From positions 1 to 64,000 of the forward strand of contig SHVK01000001.1 of NCBI GenBank assembly GCA_009694285.1: a DNA stretch of 64,000 nt, written 5' to 3'. Positions 28,347 to 37,515 of the stretch are shown in pieces. The DNA is from Candidatus Nanopelagicaceae bacterium. Lineage in GTDB: Bacteria; Actinomycetota; Actinomycetes; Nanopelagicales; Nanopelagicaceae. The position numbers and the translations under genes were made by a program. Below the pieces are notes generated by a model that saw nothing but the letters and a program-made list of their open reading frames with translations, was not told the DNA's origin and ran no database searches. The number at the start of each line of letters is the position of its first letter. Positions within the stretch are counted from its first letter, which is position 1.

Positions 28347-29801
28347 ATGTTTGATTCGCTCAGCTCTCGGCTTACCAAGACCTTTACGGGGCTTCGTAGT
28401 CGCGGTCGGATTAACCCGGTAGATATTGAAGAAACTTGCGAAGAGATCCGCATTGCACTTCTGGAAGCTGATGTCGCTGACTCTGTTGTGACTTTATTAG
28501 TTGAAAAGGTGCGAACTCGATCACTTGAGCAAATCTCGCTAGACAAAAAAGGCATTAATCCGGGTCAACAAATTATTTCGATCGTTCACGAAGAACTTGT
28601 TGCGATTCTTGGCGGAAGTGCACGCAGGTTGCGCTTTGCAAAAACAGCCCCAACAGTAATTATGCTTGCCGGGTTGCAAGGCTCGGGAAAAACAACTTTG
28701 GCGGGAAAGCTAGCCGCATATTTAAAGAGTGAAGGAAACACTCCGTTACTTGTGGCCTGTGATTTACAAAGACCGAACGCTGTTGATCAATTGCAAGTTG
28801 TGGGAAGTTCGGTAGGAGTTCCGATCTTTGCTCCAGAGCCCGGTAATGGTGTTGGTGATCCAGTAAAAGTTGCAAAAGCTGGAATTGAATTTGCGAAACA
28901 AAAAGTTCACAACTTTGTAATTGTAGATACCGCCGGTCGACTTGGCGTTGATAAAGAGTTGATGGAACAAGCCAAGAATATTAGAGATGCAATTTCTCCC
29001 AATGAAGTACTTTTTGTGGTAGATGCAATGATCGGTCAAGATGCTGTGAATACAGCACAAGCATTTCTTGACGGCGTAGGTTTCGATGGAATTGTGCTCA
29101 CCAAGATGGATGGAGATGCTAGAGGTGGTGCCGCACTTTCAATTGCATCTGTAACAAATAGACCGGTGATGTTTTTATCTACAGGTGAAAAAAGTAATGA
29201 GTTTGAACCTTTTCACCCAGATCGAATGGCAAATCGAATTTTGGGCATGGGTGATGTTGCAACCCTCGCCGAACAAGCCAAGAAAGCACTAGATGGAGAC
29301 AGCGCGCAAAAGCTCGAAGAGAAATTTATTTCTGGTGAAAAATTTACCTTTGATGATTTCCTAGAGCAATTGCAAGCGATGAAAAAAATGGGCTCGATGT
29401 CTAAAATTTTGGGAATGTTGCCGGGAGCTCAAAGCGCTGCCATGAAAAAACAAATTGCCGCAATAGATGAAAATGAATTAATTCGCGCGGAAGCAATAAT
29501 TCATTCCATGACACCAAATGAACGACAAGAGCCAAAGATTATTAATGGATCAAGACGGGCCCGAATAGCCCGAGGCAGTGGGACTGAAGTTTTCCACGTC
29601 AATAATGTCTTAGATAGATTTTCTGCCGCCCAAAAAGCGATGAAGCAGATGCGTAATCAGCCAGGTTTAGGCGGAGCGGCAAATCTGCCCGGCATGCCGC
29701 CTGTCTCCGGAATCTCTGGAATGCCGGCTGCAAAGGTTGCCCCACCGCCTAAACGTTCAAAATCAGGCAATCCCGCTAAAAGAGCCCTTGAAGGCAGATA
29801 A
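28347..29801 (+). CDS. ffh: Signal recognition particle protein Ffh
   Basis: Ffh (484 residues) binds signal sequences and SRP RNA and hydrolyses GTP with FtsY. The NG domain shows GLQGSGKTTLAGKLA, CDLQRPNAVDQL, DTAGRLGVD and TKMDGDARGGAAL. The methionine-rich M domain (FLEQLQAMKKMGSMSKILGMLPG) follows from about residue 325, with the RNA-binding SRRARIARGSGT. A basic, proline-rich tail ends the protein. The gene starts 12 bases after glnD. A 157-base gap precedes rpsP. Confidence 0.97.
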   Translation: MFDSLSSRLTKTFTGLRSRGRINPVDIEETCEEIRIALLEADVADSVVTLLVEKVRTRSLEQISLDKKGINPGQQIISIVHEELVAILGGSARRLRFAKTAPTVIMLAGLQGSGKTTLAGKLAAYLKSEGNTPLLVACDLQRPNAVDQLQVVGSSVGVPIFAPEPGNGVGDPVKVAKAGIEFAKQKVHNFVIVDTAGRLGVDKELMEQAKNIRDAISPNEVLFVVDAMIGQDAVNTAQAFLDGVGFDGIVLTKMDGDARGGAALSIASVTNRPVMFLSTGEKSNEFEPFHPDRMANRILGMGDVATLAEQAKKALDGDSAQKLEEKFISGEKFTFDDFLEQLQAMKKMGSMSKILGMLPGAQSAAMKKQIAAIDENELIRAEAIIHSMTPNERQEPKIINGSRRARIARGSGTEVFHVNNVLDRFSAAQKAMKQMRNQPGLGGAANLPGMPPVSGISGMPAAKVAPPPKRSKSGNPAKRALEGR

Positions 29802-29958
29802 ATCTAATTCTTAGGCTCAGATATCTGCGCAGATGTCACTCGTTTTCGCTTCTGGGCGTTGAGATGGCAAGATATGCCCCAAGTCAGGTGGGCTGGTTTC
29901 ACCTGCTGGTACCGCTCGAACCAGATACCAATCTAGTTCCCAAATTTCAGGAGTGTTA
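29802..29958 (+). other. Structured leader upstream of rpsP
   Basis: The gap contains a perfect 12-base palindrome ATCTGCGCAGAT (29823-29834) and mutually exclusive pairings: CAGGTG (29885-29890) with CACCTG (29900-29905), CTGGT (29906-29910) with ACCAG (29920-29924), or the loop CTGGTT (29893-29898) with AACCAG (29919-29924). Such switching is common in ribosomal-protein autoregulatory leaders, but no known family was recognised. No terminator for ffh is obvious. Confidence 0.45.
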
Positions 29959-30516
29959 GTGGCTGCAAAGATTCGTTTGGCGCGTATGGGAAAAATCCGT
30001 ACCCCTCACTACCGTATTGTCGTTGCCGATTCACGCGTTGCACGCAACTCTCGTGCAATCGAAGAGATCGGTCGCTACTCACCAGGACAAGAACCATCTT
30101 TTATTAAAGTTGACTCATCACGCGCCTTGTATTGGCTAAGTGTTGGCGCAAAGCCAACTGCAGCAGTTGAAGCGCTATTGAAAATTACAGGTGACTGGCA
30201 AAAGCATTACGACCTTCCTGGAAAAGAAGGAACACTTCGCGTCGCACCTCCTAAAGAGAGCAAGTTGATTCGCTTTGAAACCGCTGTTAGAGAAGCAATG
30301 AATGAGCCAAAAGATGGCGCAACCACATTAAAGAAAAAAGCCACAGAGCGTCTTGCTGCAAAGAAAGAGCCAGTAGTCCAAGCAGAAGAAGTAGCTGCAC
30401 CAGTACATGTTGAGGCAGCAGCAGAAGCAGTGGTTGAAGAAGCCGCACATGTTGAAATTGCAGCACCAGTAACTGAAGAAGTTTCAGCGCCTGCTGCCGA
30501 AACTCCAGCCCAATAA
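29959..30516 (+). CDS. rpsP: 30S ribosomal protein S16
   Basis: S16 (185 residues) has the normal ~85-residue core ([35 protein letters not shown]) and a long Ala/Glu-rich C-terminal extension, as in other Actinobacteria. The GTG at 29959 is chosen because CAGGAG lies five bases upstream; a GTG six bases earlier overlaps that site. It heads the rpsP-khpA-rimM-trmD-rplS-lepB-rnhB run. Confidence 0.95.
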   Translation: MAAKIRLARMGKIRTPHYRIVVADSRVARNSRAIEEIGRYSPGQEPSFIKVDSSRALYWLSVGAKPTAAVEALLKITGDWQKHYDLPGKEGTLRVAPPKESKLIRFETAVREAMNEPKDGATTLKKKATERLAAKKEPVVQAEEVAAPVHVEAAAEAVVEEAAHVEIAAPVTEEVSAPAAETPAQ

Positions 30517-30518
30517 TC

Positions 30519-30752
30519 ATGATCGATGAGGCGTTAGAACATCTCATCAAAGGGATTGTTGATAATCCTACTGAAGTTGCTGTGGCTGAAAAAAATGGTC
30601 GACGTGGATTAACTTACGAAGTGCGCGTGCACCCAGAAGATATTGGCAAAGTCATCGGGCGCAATGGACGCACTGCAAAAGCTCTTCGCACCGTTGCAAG
30701 TGCACTTGCTCGTCGCCCAATCCGGGTAGATCTGCTCGAAGCAGACGAATAA
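30519..30752 (+). CDS. khpA: KH-domain RNA-binding protein KhpA
   Basis: The 77-residue single KH-domain protein has the GxxG loop in IGKVIGRNGRTAKALRTV. Its family (YlqC/KhpA) partners with KhpB/Jag in sRNA binding and cell-shape control in Firmicutes. It lies two bases after rpsP and two before rimM, the usual place for this gene. Confidence 0.95.
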   Translation: MIDEALEHLIKGIVDNPTEVAVAEKNGRRGLTYEVRVHPEDIGKVIGRNGRTAKALRTVASALARRPIRVDLLEADE

Positions 30753-30754
30753 AA

Positions 30755-31258
30755 ATGCTCCTGATCGTGGGCCGCATCGGTCGCGTTCACGGAGTGCGTG
30801 GCGAAGTTACCGTCGAAGTACGCACTGATTCACCAGAAGATCGTTTTCAAGTTGGCACAAAGATTGCTACCGATCCTTTCAAATTTGGCCCTTTAACAAT
30901 TACTGGACAACGTTGGCACAATGGAATTTTACTCTTAACTTTTGATGGCGTATCTGATCGCGGAGCTGCAGAGAAGATAAAAAATGTATTACTTATGGCT
31001 GATGTTGATATTGCCGAAAGTAATGCTGATGAATTTCACGTTCAGCTTTTAATTGGCTGTACTATTGAATTAATTGATGGAACAGTTCTTGGAACTATCG
31101 ATGATGTACTAACTACTAAAGGGCAGAATTTACTTTCCTTCATGCGCGGTGGGAAACAAGTACTAATTCCATTTGTAAAAGCAATCGTTCCAACAGTTGA
31201 TATAGCAGGACGCAAAGTTGTGGTTACACCACCAGAGGGGTTACTTGATGAAAATTGA
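30755..31258 (+). CDS. rimM: 16S rRNA processing protein RimM
   Basis: RimM (167 residues) assists assembly of the 30S head and binds S19. It begins LLIVGRIGRVHGVRGEVTVEV and has the C-terminal PRC-barrel (GTIDDVLTTKGQNLLSF, LIPFVKAIVPTVD). The 3' end overlaps trmD by 11 bases, consistent with translational coupling. Confidence 0.96.
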   Translation: MLLIVGRIGRVHGVRGEVTVEVRTDSPEDRFQVGTKIATDPFKFGPLTITGQRWHNGILLLTFDGVSDRGAAEKIKNVLLMADVDIAESNADEFHVQLLIGCTIELIDGTVLGTIDDVLTTKGQNLLSFMRGGKQVLIPFVKAIVPTVDIAGRKVVVTPPEGLLDEN

Positions 31259-31958
31259 TTTAATCTCGATTTTCCCTGAGTACTTTGCTCCCTTGAAACT
31301 TTCATTAATTGGCAAAGCAGAAGAAGAGGGTTTGCTAAACATTGAAGTTCATGATCTACGAGATTTCACATCTGACATACATCGCACTGTTGATGACACT
31401 CCATATGGTGGGGGGGCCGGAATGGTTATGAAAGCTCAACCTTGGGGAGATGCCACAGATGTAATTATTGAAAATGATCCGCAGGTGATTGTGATTGTCC
31501 CGACGCCATCAGGTCAGGTACTCACGCAAGAGATAGCCGAACAACTTTCAACTGCAGATCATTTACTTTTTCTATGTGGAAGATATGAAGGCATAGATGC
31601 TCGAGTAATGACCGACTTAAGTGCGCGGGTTGATCTGCGCGAGATTTCAATTGGGGATTATGTTTTAGCCGGCGGTGAAGTTGCCGCCTTAGTAATGATT
31701 GAAGCAATCACTAGGTTGATTCCCGGCGTACTCGGAAATGCCGCGTCCTTGATCGAAGAGTCCCACTCTCTGATGCAAGATGGCCAAGCCTTAGTTGAGT
31801 ACCCAAATTTCACTAAGCCGCCGGTGTGGCGCGGCCTTCAGGTGCCCGATGTCCTTACCTCAGGCAATCATGCGGAGATCGCTAAATGGCGGGCTGCTCA
31901 AGCGGTGGCACGTACCGAGAAGATTAAGCGGATAAAGCCTCCCGAGGGCGACCGCTAG
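31248..31958 (+). CDS. trmD: tRNA (guanine-N1)-methyltransferase
   Basis: TrmD (236 residues) methylates G37 of tRNAs to prevent frameshifting. The N terminus MKIDLISIFPEYF fixes the start at 31248; a longer frame from 31218 lies inside rimM. The trefoil-knot SAM site is LFLCGRYEGIDARV and ISIGDYVLAGGEVAALVMIEAI. A further PNFTKPPVWRG near the C terminus is typical. A 212-base structured gap follows before rplS. Confidence 0.97.
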   Translation: MKIDLISIFPEYFAPLKLSLIGKAEEEGLLNIEVHDLRDFTSDIHRTVDDTPYGGGAGMVMKAQPWGDATDVIIENDPQVIVIVPTPSGQVLTQEIAEQLSTADHLLFLCGRYEGIDARVMTDLSARVDLREISIGDYVLAGGEVAALVMIEAITRLIPGVLGNAASLIEESHSLMQDGQALVEYPNFTKPPVWRGLQVPDVLTSGNHAEIAKWRAAQAVARTEKIKRIKPPEGDR

Positions 31959-32170
31959 AGCGCTAGAACTTCGGTGAAAAGGGTGGTTTTGGGGATTGCG
32001 CACAGTTGAGGCAGAATAGGGCCCGTTGTAGTTGTGGTTGAAGTACCCCTCGATCGAGTCGCCCCGCCGCAGGGGGTAGCGAATCTCGATAGTTGATCGA
32101 GCTAGTTCAAGTAAGGCGCTCGTCCCGCGGCGATCTCCTTCCAGATCTTTTAAGAATGCAGGTATTAGAA
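31959..32170 (+). other. Structured leader upstream of rplS
   Basis: Within this 212-base gap TACCCC (32044-32049) pairs with GGGGTA (32073-32078), enclosing the palindrome CTCGATCGAG (32049-32058). A second hairpin CTCGAT-AGTTG-ATCGAG lies at 32085-32101. The two share the CTCGAT/ATCGAG arms, so they can swap partners. No T-run follows. A ribosomal-protein leader is plausible, though no known family was recognised. Confidence 0.5.
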
Positions 32171-32629
32171 ATGAATATTCTTGACTCCTTAGATGCTGCC
32201 TCACTTCGCAGCGATATCCCAACTTTCCGCTCTGGCGATGAACTTAAAGTTCACGTACGCGTTATTGAAGGAAGCAAAAGTCGTATCCAGGTTTTCCAAG
32301 GTTTAGTAATTAGTCGCAGCGGCAGTGGAGTTCGTGAAACTTTCACTATCCGCAAAATTTCATATGGTGTTGGAGTTGAACGTACCTTCCCAGTCCACAC
32401 CCCTGTAATTGAGAAGATTGAAGTTGTTCGACGCGGAGATGTGCGTCGTGCCAAGCTTTATTATCTTCGCGAGTTGCGCGGAAAAGCTGCCAAAATTCGT
32501 GAGCGTCGTGGCGAAGTTCCTTCAACTGGTACCCCAGTAAGCGCAGTTACCTCGGCTCCTGTTTCTGAAGTGACTGAAGCAACTGAAGTGGCAGAAGTTG
32601 TAGAAGCAGCAGCTACCGAAGAGAGTTAA
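32171..32629 (+). CDS. rplS: 50S ribosomal protein L19
   Basis: L19 (152 residues) begins [23 protein letters not shown] and has the core [19 protein letters not shown] and [29 protein letters not shown] 30-residue Ala/Glu/Val-rich tail is added. The start follows the family; an in-frame ATG 15 bases upstream is possible. lepB starts five bases after the stop. Confidence 0.94.
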   Translation: MNILDSLDAASLRSDIPTFRSGDELKVHVRVIEGSKSRIQVFQGLVISRSGSGVRETFTIRKISYGVGVERTFPVHTPVIEKIEVVRRGDVRRAKLYYLRELRGKAAKIRERRGEVPSTGTPVSAVTSAPVSEVTEATEVAEVVEAAATEES

Positions 32630-32634
32630 TCCCA

Positions 32635-33327
32635 GTGAAATTCCCTGCGAAGGGCTCACTCCTTCGTGAAATTCCGCTGCTTGTCGCTGTTTCTTTAATA
32701 ATCTCAATTTTTATTAAAGCATTTTTGATACAAGCATTTTATATTCCGTCCGGGTCGATGGAACAAACTCTGAAGATTAATGATCGAGTTGTAGTGAACA
32801 AATTTAGTAATTTTTTTACTGATGTAAAACGTGGAGATGTATTAGTTTTCCGCGACCCTGGAGGATGGCTACCTGAAAATTTGCCAGAAAACCGCGGAAC
32901 AGCTATCCGAATACTTCGAAGTGGTTTGGTTTATGTGGGATTGCTTCCAGATCCAGCAAAGCAACATCTTATTAAACGTGTGATCGGCGTAGCTGGAGAT
33001 GAAGTTGTTTGCTGTACTGATAAAAAGTTAAGCATTAACGGTGTGGTAATTAAAGAGAATTATCTGTACCCAGGTAATAATCCAAGTGAACTAGAGTTTC
33101 GAGTTACCGTGCCTAAAGGTTTTGTTTGGGCGATGGGAGATCACCGCGCTGCAAGTGAAGATTCGAGGTACCACCAAGAAGATCCACGCAAAGGCATGGT
33201 TCCACTTTCAGCAGTTGTCGGACGAGCAGTGGCGATTGTTTGGCCACCAAGTAATGCTAGTTTCCTTCCAGAGCCAGATGTACTTAAAAATATTCCAGTG
33301 CGCGCGCCTAAATCTGCAACAAAATAA
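32635..33327 (+). CDS. lepB: Signal peptidase I
   Basis: LepB (230 residues) cleaves signal peptides outside the membrane. One N-terminal transmembrane helix (about residues 13-36) precedes the catalytic serine in PSGSMEQTL (Ser41). The general base is the lysine of IKRVIGVAGDEV (Lys114). GDHRAASEDSRYH is box E. It starts with GTG and follows rplS by five bases. It is the only signal peptidase seen in the window. Confidence 0.96.
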   Translation: MKFPAKGSLLREIPLLVAVSLIISIFIKAFLIQAFYIPSGSMEQTLKINDRVVVNKFSNFFTDVKRGDVLVFRDPGGWLPENLPENRGTAIRILRSGLVYVGLLPDPAKQHLIKRVIGVAGDEVVCCTDKKLSINGVVIKENYLYPGNNPSELEFRVTVPKGFVWAMGDHRAASEDSRYHQEDPRKGMVPLSAVVGRAVAIVWPPSNASFLPEPDVLKNIPVRAPKSATK

Positions 33328-33339
33328 GAAATTACTAAA

Positions 33340-33957
33340 GTGAGCAAAAGTAAAAGCTCAACGGTAGAAGAAACTCTTTGGGCAAATGGATTTGCGCGAA
33401 TTGTTGGAGTAGATGAGGCCGGGCGTGGTGCATACGCTGGACCATTAGTAGTTGCCGCGGTAATTCTTGATCCAGAGAATCCACTTTCTAAAGTTGGAGA
33501 TTCAAAAAAATTCACTCCGAAAATTAGAGCTGCGATAGCTTTAGAGATTAAAGCGCGCGCGCTGGCGATTTCAGTCATTGAAATATCCCCAGCTGAGATA
33601 GATGCCAACGGGGTTCACAAAGCAAATTTAGCCGGGATGCGTCGGGCAATTGTTGAAATTGGAAATTGCGATTATGCACTTACAGATGGCTATGCGATTG
33701 AAGGAGTAGTGGTACCAACATTGGCAATCTGGAAAGGTGATCAGATTAGTGAAACTGTTGGGGCTGCTTCAATTATCGCTAAGACCCATCGTGATCAAAT
33801 AATGATTGAGTGTGATCAACAATTTCCAGGGTATGGATTTGCTGACCACAAAGGATATGGAACTGCAACACATACCTTGGCGTTGAAAAGTAAAGGTGTT
33901 ACTTCAATTCATCGACGAAGTTTTGCTCCAATCGCAGAGTTACTTTTAAACAGTTGA
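33340..33957 (+). CDS. rnhB: Ribonuclease HII
   Basis: RNase HII (205 residues) removes ribonucleotides from DNA. The active-site strand VDEAGRGAYAGPLVVAAVIL has the first two acidic residues, and a third is in YALTDGYAI. GAASIIAKTHRD is also diagnostic. The first motif reads GRGAYAGP rather than the usual GRGPLAGP, a small variation. It starts with GTG, 12 bases after lepB. Confidence 0.95.
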   Translation: MSKSKSSTVEETLWANGFARIVGVDEAGRGAYAGPLVVAAVILDPENPLSKVGDSKKFTPKIRAAIALEIKARALAISVIEISPAEIDANGVHKANLAGMRRAIVEIGNCDYALTDGYAIEGVVVPTLAIWKGDQISETVGAASIIAKTHRDQIMIECDQQFPGYGFADHKGYGTATHTLALKSKGVTSIHRRSFAPIAELLLNS

Positions 33958-34008
33958 GTTTCTTACACAGTTAAGATTTAAAGATGCCAACCATTGGGAA
34001 AGCTAATT

Positions 34009-34014
34009 TACCCT
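34009..34014 (+). promoter_or_regulatory. -10 hexamer of yraN-comM-dprA (leaderless)
   Basis: TACCCT ends 7 bases before the yraN ATG, the same hexamer and spacing as upstream of metF. It lies in a 64-base gap after rnhB and probably starts a separate transcription unit. Confidence 0.5.
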
Positions 34015-34021
34015 GCTGAAC

Positions 34022-34396
34022 ATGCAAAACAGGAAGCAAATATTAGGTACCAGTGGTGAAGACATTGCAGTTGATTACTTAATTTCACAAGGATACGTCG
34101 TTTTTGATCGCAATTGGCGTTCTAAAACAGGTGAGATAGATATTGTGGCAAGTGAACCACTTAATGCAAGTACTGAACTAATTTTTGTCGAAGTAAAAAC
34201 CAGATCCAGTCGAGATTTTGGCGATCCAATTGAAGCAATCTCCGCTACTAAGTACTTAAGAATGTATCGCTTGGCACTTGAATGGCTCAGCGAAAATAGT
34301 GCTAATCGTGAACCATGGAGATTAGATATTATTTCAATTGTAATTTCCAAAGAGCATGAAATTGAGATTGACCATTTAAAAAGAGTTTGTGCATGA
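34022..34396 (+). CDS. yraN: YraN family (UPF0102) nuclease-like protein
   Basis: The 124-residue protein has the restriction-endonuclease-like fold of the UPF0102 family. GEDIAVDYLISQGYVVFDRNWR and GEIDIVAS, then FVEVKTRSS, supply the D-ExK-type putative active site. Function is not established. Its stop overlaps comM by four bases, the conserved yraN-comM-dprA order. Confidence 0.93.
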   Translation: MQNRKQILGTSGEDIAVDYLISQGYVVFDRNWRSKTGEIDIVASEPLNASTELIFVEVKTRSSRDFGDPIEAISATKYLRMYRLALEWLSENSANREPWRLDIISIVISKEHEIEIDHLKRVCA

Positions 34397-35910
34397 GCCT
34401 TGCGATCGCAAAATGTATTTCACTAATTGGATTAAATGGTTCTGTTATTGATGTAGAAGCAGATATTGGCATTGGGCTTCCCGGATATACATTATTAGGT
34501 CTTCCAGATGCCGCACTCTCTGAATCTCGAGATCGAGTTCGTGCTGCCTTAATAAACTCTGGAGAGATCTGGCCAAATAAGCGAGTTACTATCTCACTAT
34601 CTCCCGCCTGGCTTCCAAAACGCGGATCAGGATTTGATTTGGCAATTGCTGCCGCTTTGTTAGCAGCATCTGAAGTAGAACCAATCGATAGGTTGAGCAA
34701 CGTAATAATTTTAGGGGAGTTAACTCTTGAAGGAAAAATAAAAGGAATTCTTGGCATCTTGCCGGCGTTAATGGCAGCTAAAAAAGCTGGCTTCGATAAA
34801 GCAATAGTTCCAGTTGTTAATGCGCAAGAGGCCAGACTGGTTAACGATTTAGAAATTATAGCTATGAGCACATTAAAGGAGTGTGCGATTTGGATCCGAA
34901 CTGGTGAATCACCGACCCACTCGATTGCTGAAAGTTATGTGGAAAATAAAGATAGTGAAGAGTTAGATTTAAGTGAGGTTGGGGGTCAACTTCAAGCGCG
35001 CAAAGCGTTAGAAATTTCAGCGATTGGTGGTCATCACCTACTGATGATCGGACCGCCAGGAGCTGGCAAGACAATGCTTGCGGCAAGATTGCCATCAATA
35101 CTTCCTGCACTGGATCGAGAAGGTGCTTTAGAAGTTACTGCATTACATTCTTTAGCAGGGAAAGTGAGTAATGACTCCCCATTAATTACCCAACCTCCAT
35201 TTGTGGCTCCGCATCACAGTGCTACGCGTGCAGCACTTGTAGGTGGCGGGGGAGTGAATATCAAACCAGGTGCATGCTCACTTGCACATAATGGAGTTTT
35301 ATTTTTGGATGAAGCCCCGGAAATGAGCTCTGGGGTTTTGGATGCATTGCGCCAGCCACTTGAATCTGGCTCGATCACAATCTCACGTAGTGGGGCTAGT
35401 GCGAATTTTCCATCTCGCTTCACTTTAGTTTTGGCAGCAAATCCATGTCCTTGTGGTCGTTTTACTGGCACTGGACGCAACTGCTCTTGTACGCCGCAAT
35501 CGGTACGTCGTTATCTCAATAAACTTTCCGGACCACTTTTGGATCGCATAGATTTGCAAGTCGAAGTAGGCGCAACCGGTCGTGCTGGACTGTCACAAAT
35601 TGGCGAAAGTAGTCAGGTGGTCCGCGCCAGAGTTATGGATGCCAGAAAAATTGCTGCTACTCGGTTTTCAAGTTACTACTGGAAAAGTAATTCATTAATT
35701 CCAGCCAAGTACCTAAGAAACGAGTTTGCACCAGAATCTGCAGGATTGCTTTTTTTAAATCGTGCACTTGACCGCGAATTGATTACTGCTCGCGCATTTC
35801 ATCGGATCATTCGAGTTAGTTGGTCGATTGCAGATATGCACCAACATTTAATTCCTACTCTTTTAGATATTGAAGAAGCAACATCATTGCATGAAAGGAG
35901 TTTTGTGTGA
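34393..35910 (+). CDS. comM: ComM/YifB family Mg-chelatase-like ATPase
   Basis: The 505-residue AAA+ protein has the N-terminal ChlI domain (DIGLPGYTLLGLPDAALSES), Walker A GPPGAGKTMLAARLP near residue 220, Walker B FLDEAPEM, and a C-terminal Mg_chelatase_C domain. In Vibrio and other bacteria ComM is a branch-migration helicase in natural transformation. A CPCG...CSC cluster in the middle is typical. Start is the ATG overlapping yraN (ATGA), and the stop overlaps dprA (GTGA). Confidence 0.95.
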   Translation: MSLAIAKCISLIGLNGSVIDVEADIGIGLPGYTLLGLPDAALSESRDRVRAALINSGEIWPNKRVTISLSPAWLPKRGSGFDLAIAAALLAASEVEPIDRLSNVIILGELTLEGKIKGILGILPALMAAKKAGFDKAIVPVVNAQEARLVNDLEIIAMSTLKECAIWIRTGESPTHSIAESYVENKDSEELDLSEVGGQLQARKALEISAIGGHHLLMIGPPGAGKTMLAARLPSILPALDREGALEVTALHSLAGKVSNDSPLITQPPFVAPHHSATRAALVGGGGVNIKPGACSLAHNGVLFLDEAPEMSSGVLDALRQPLESGSITISRSGASANFPSRFTLVLAANPCPCGRFTGTGRNCSCTPQSVRRYLNKLSGPLLDRIDLQVEVGATGRAGLSQIGESSQVVRARVMDARKIAATRFSSYYWKSNSLIPAKYLRNEFAPESAGLLFLNRALDRELITARAFHRIIRVSWSIADMHQHLIPTLLDIEEATSLHERSFV

Positions 35911-36665
35911 GAAGAATTCTTGCAAGTGATCAAGAGTGGCCACAACAATTAAATCTACTAGAGGTTCCACCAGCGCAATTATTTATCGAATCTAGCGAAC
36001 CTGATTTGTCGGTGCTAACTGCCAACTCAATTGCAATTGTCGGTTCGCGAAATGCGACTCCCTACGGTTTGCGTGTTGCCGCAGACTTTGCTGCCGCACT
36101 TGCCGAATCTGGTTACACCATCATTAGTGGTGGAGCTTTTGGAATTGATGCCGCAGCACATCGCGGAGCACTTTCGGTCGGTGGCAAAACGGTAGTCGTG
36201 CTTGCAGGGGGAGTTGATTGCCCTTATCCGATAGCACATAGCAATTTGTTTGCAGATGCCAGCAGGAATGGTGCACTTGTTTCTGAGCATCCAGCCGGTA
36301 CGCCTTCTCGCAAACATAATTTTTTAGAACGTAATCGAATAATTGCTGGTTTGGCTGTTGGAACTTTAATAGTTGAAGCCGCATATAAAAGTGGAGCAAT
36401 TAGGACCGCATTAGATACGGTGAAATTATTTCGTCCAGTTATGGCTATTCCTGGGCCAATCTCATCACCACTTAGCGCTGGCGTAAACCGCTTGATCGCC
36501 GAGCGGGTCGCAGAGTTAGTTGTTTCACCGTGGCAAATAGCGGAGATAGTTGGGCCGTACGGCCAGGATGGTCAGTTGATGCTCGACTCTGATGGGATGA
36601 TTAAGCCGTGCCAAACTCAGAGCAATCAACCCCAGATTTTCGGTCAGGGTTTGTCACTCTTGTAG
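35907..36665 (+). CDS. dprA: DNA-processing protein DprA (minimal form)
   Basis: DprA loads RecA onto incoming single-stranded DNA. This 252-residue protein has the Rossmann-fold core: IVGSRNATPYG, SGGAFGIDAAAHRGAL, VLAGGVDCPYP, FLERNRIIAG, EAAYKSGAIRTA and AIPG. The usual N-terminal helical domain is reduced to ~40 residues and no C-terminal winged helix is seen after residue ~225. It starts with GTG after AAAGGAG. Its 3' end overlaps era by 58 bases. Confidence 0.93.
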   Translation: MRRILASDQEWPQQLNLLEVPPAQLFIESSEPDLSVLTANSIAIVGSRNATPYGLRVAADFAAALAESGYTIISGGAFGIDAAAHRGALSVGGKTVVVLAGGVDCPYPIAHSNLFADASRNGALVSEHPAGTPSRKHNFLERNRIIAGLAVGTLIVEAAYKSGAIRTALDTVKLFRPVMAIPGPISSPLSAGVNRLIAERVAELVVSPWQIAEIVGPYGQDGQLMLDSDGMIKPCQTQSNQPQIFGQGLSLL

Positions 36666-37504
36666 GTCGGCCAAACACCGGCAAATCAACTTTAATAAAT
36701 GCACTGGTCGGTGAAAAAATAGCTATTACTTCAACCAGGCCACAAACAACAAGGCGGATTATTCGCGGAGTTATTTCCCGCCCACAGGGTCAATTGATAT
36801 TGGTGGATACACCTGGTTTACATCGTCCGCGTACATTGCTAGGTGAGCGATTAAATGCAATTGTGGCCGAGGCCTACTCAGATGTTGATTTGATCGCATG
36901 TTGCCTGCCGGCAAATGAAAGTAGCGGTTCCGGTGATGAACGAATCATTAGTGAAATTTCTGGGAAAATTCCATTAATTGCAATTGTGACCAAAAGTGAT
37001 TCGGTTCCAAAAGATGCGCTTCCCAAAAGATTATTAGAAGTTTCAAAATTGGCTTCATGGAAAGAGATTATTCCAGTATCGGCACGCAAGGGTGATCAGA
37101 TTGAGAAGTTAAGAGAACTGTTAATCTCTTATCTTCCAACTGGTCCAGCTCTATATCCAGATAACCAAGTTAATGAAGATGATGATTACATGGTATTTGC
37201 AGAATTGATCCGAGAAGCAGCCCTTGAAGAGGTTTCAGATGAGCTTCCTCATTCAATAGTTGTCGTGATTGATGAAATCCAAGAGAAAAATATCAAAACT
37301 ATTTTTGCAACACTCTTCCTTGAGCGCCCAAGTCAGCGCATAATTGTCCTCGGGCCTGGTGGGGAGCGACTAAAGAAGATTGGCACCAAGGCAAGGCGAG
37401 AAATTGAATTAGTTACCGGTAAGCAGGTTTTTCTTAATCTTCATATTTCAATTGAGAAAGAGTGGCAACGAAATCCGCGGTCGCTCGAAAAGTTTGGATT
37501 TTAA
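36608..37504 (+). CDS. era: GTPase Era
   Basis: Era (298 residues) binds the 3' end of 16S rRNA and couples 30S assembly to growth. GRPNTGKS (residues 20-27), DTPG and TKSD are the G motifs; the last has Thr instead of Asn. A C-terminal KH domain ends the protein (ERPSQRIIVLGPGGERLKKIG). The start is a GTG at 36608; no later start codon lies before GRPNTGKS, so the 58-base overlap with dprA appears real. Confidence 0.94.
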   Translation: MPNSEQSTPDFRSGFVTLVGRPNTGKSTLINALVGEKIAITSTRPQTTRRIIRGVISRPQGQLILVDTPGLHRPRTLLGERLNAIVAEAYSDVDLIACCLPANESSGSGDERIISEISGKIPLIAIVTKSDSVPKDALPKRLLEVSKLASWKEIIPVSARKGDQIEKLRELLISYLPTGPALYPDNQVNEDDDYMVFAELIREAALEEVSDELPHSIVVVIDEIQEKNIKTIFATLFLERPSQRIIVLGPGGERLKKIGTKARREIELVTGKQVFLNLHISIEKEWQRNPRSLEKFGF

Positions 37505-37515
37505 GGAGTACAAAA

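Noticed and set aside
29823-29834. Palindrome ATCTGCGCAGAT as an ffh terminator
   Set aside because: It has no loop and no following T-run.
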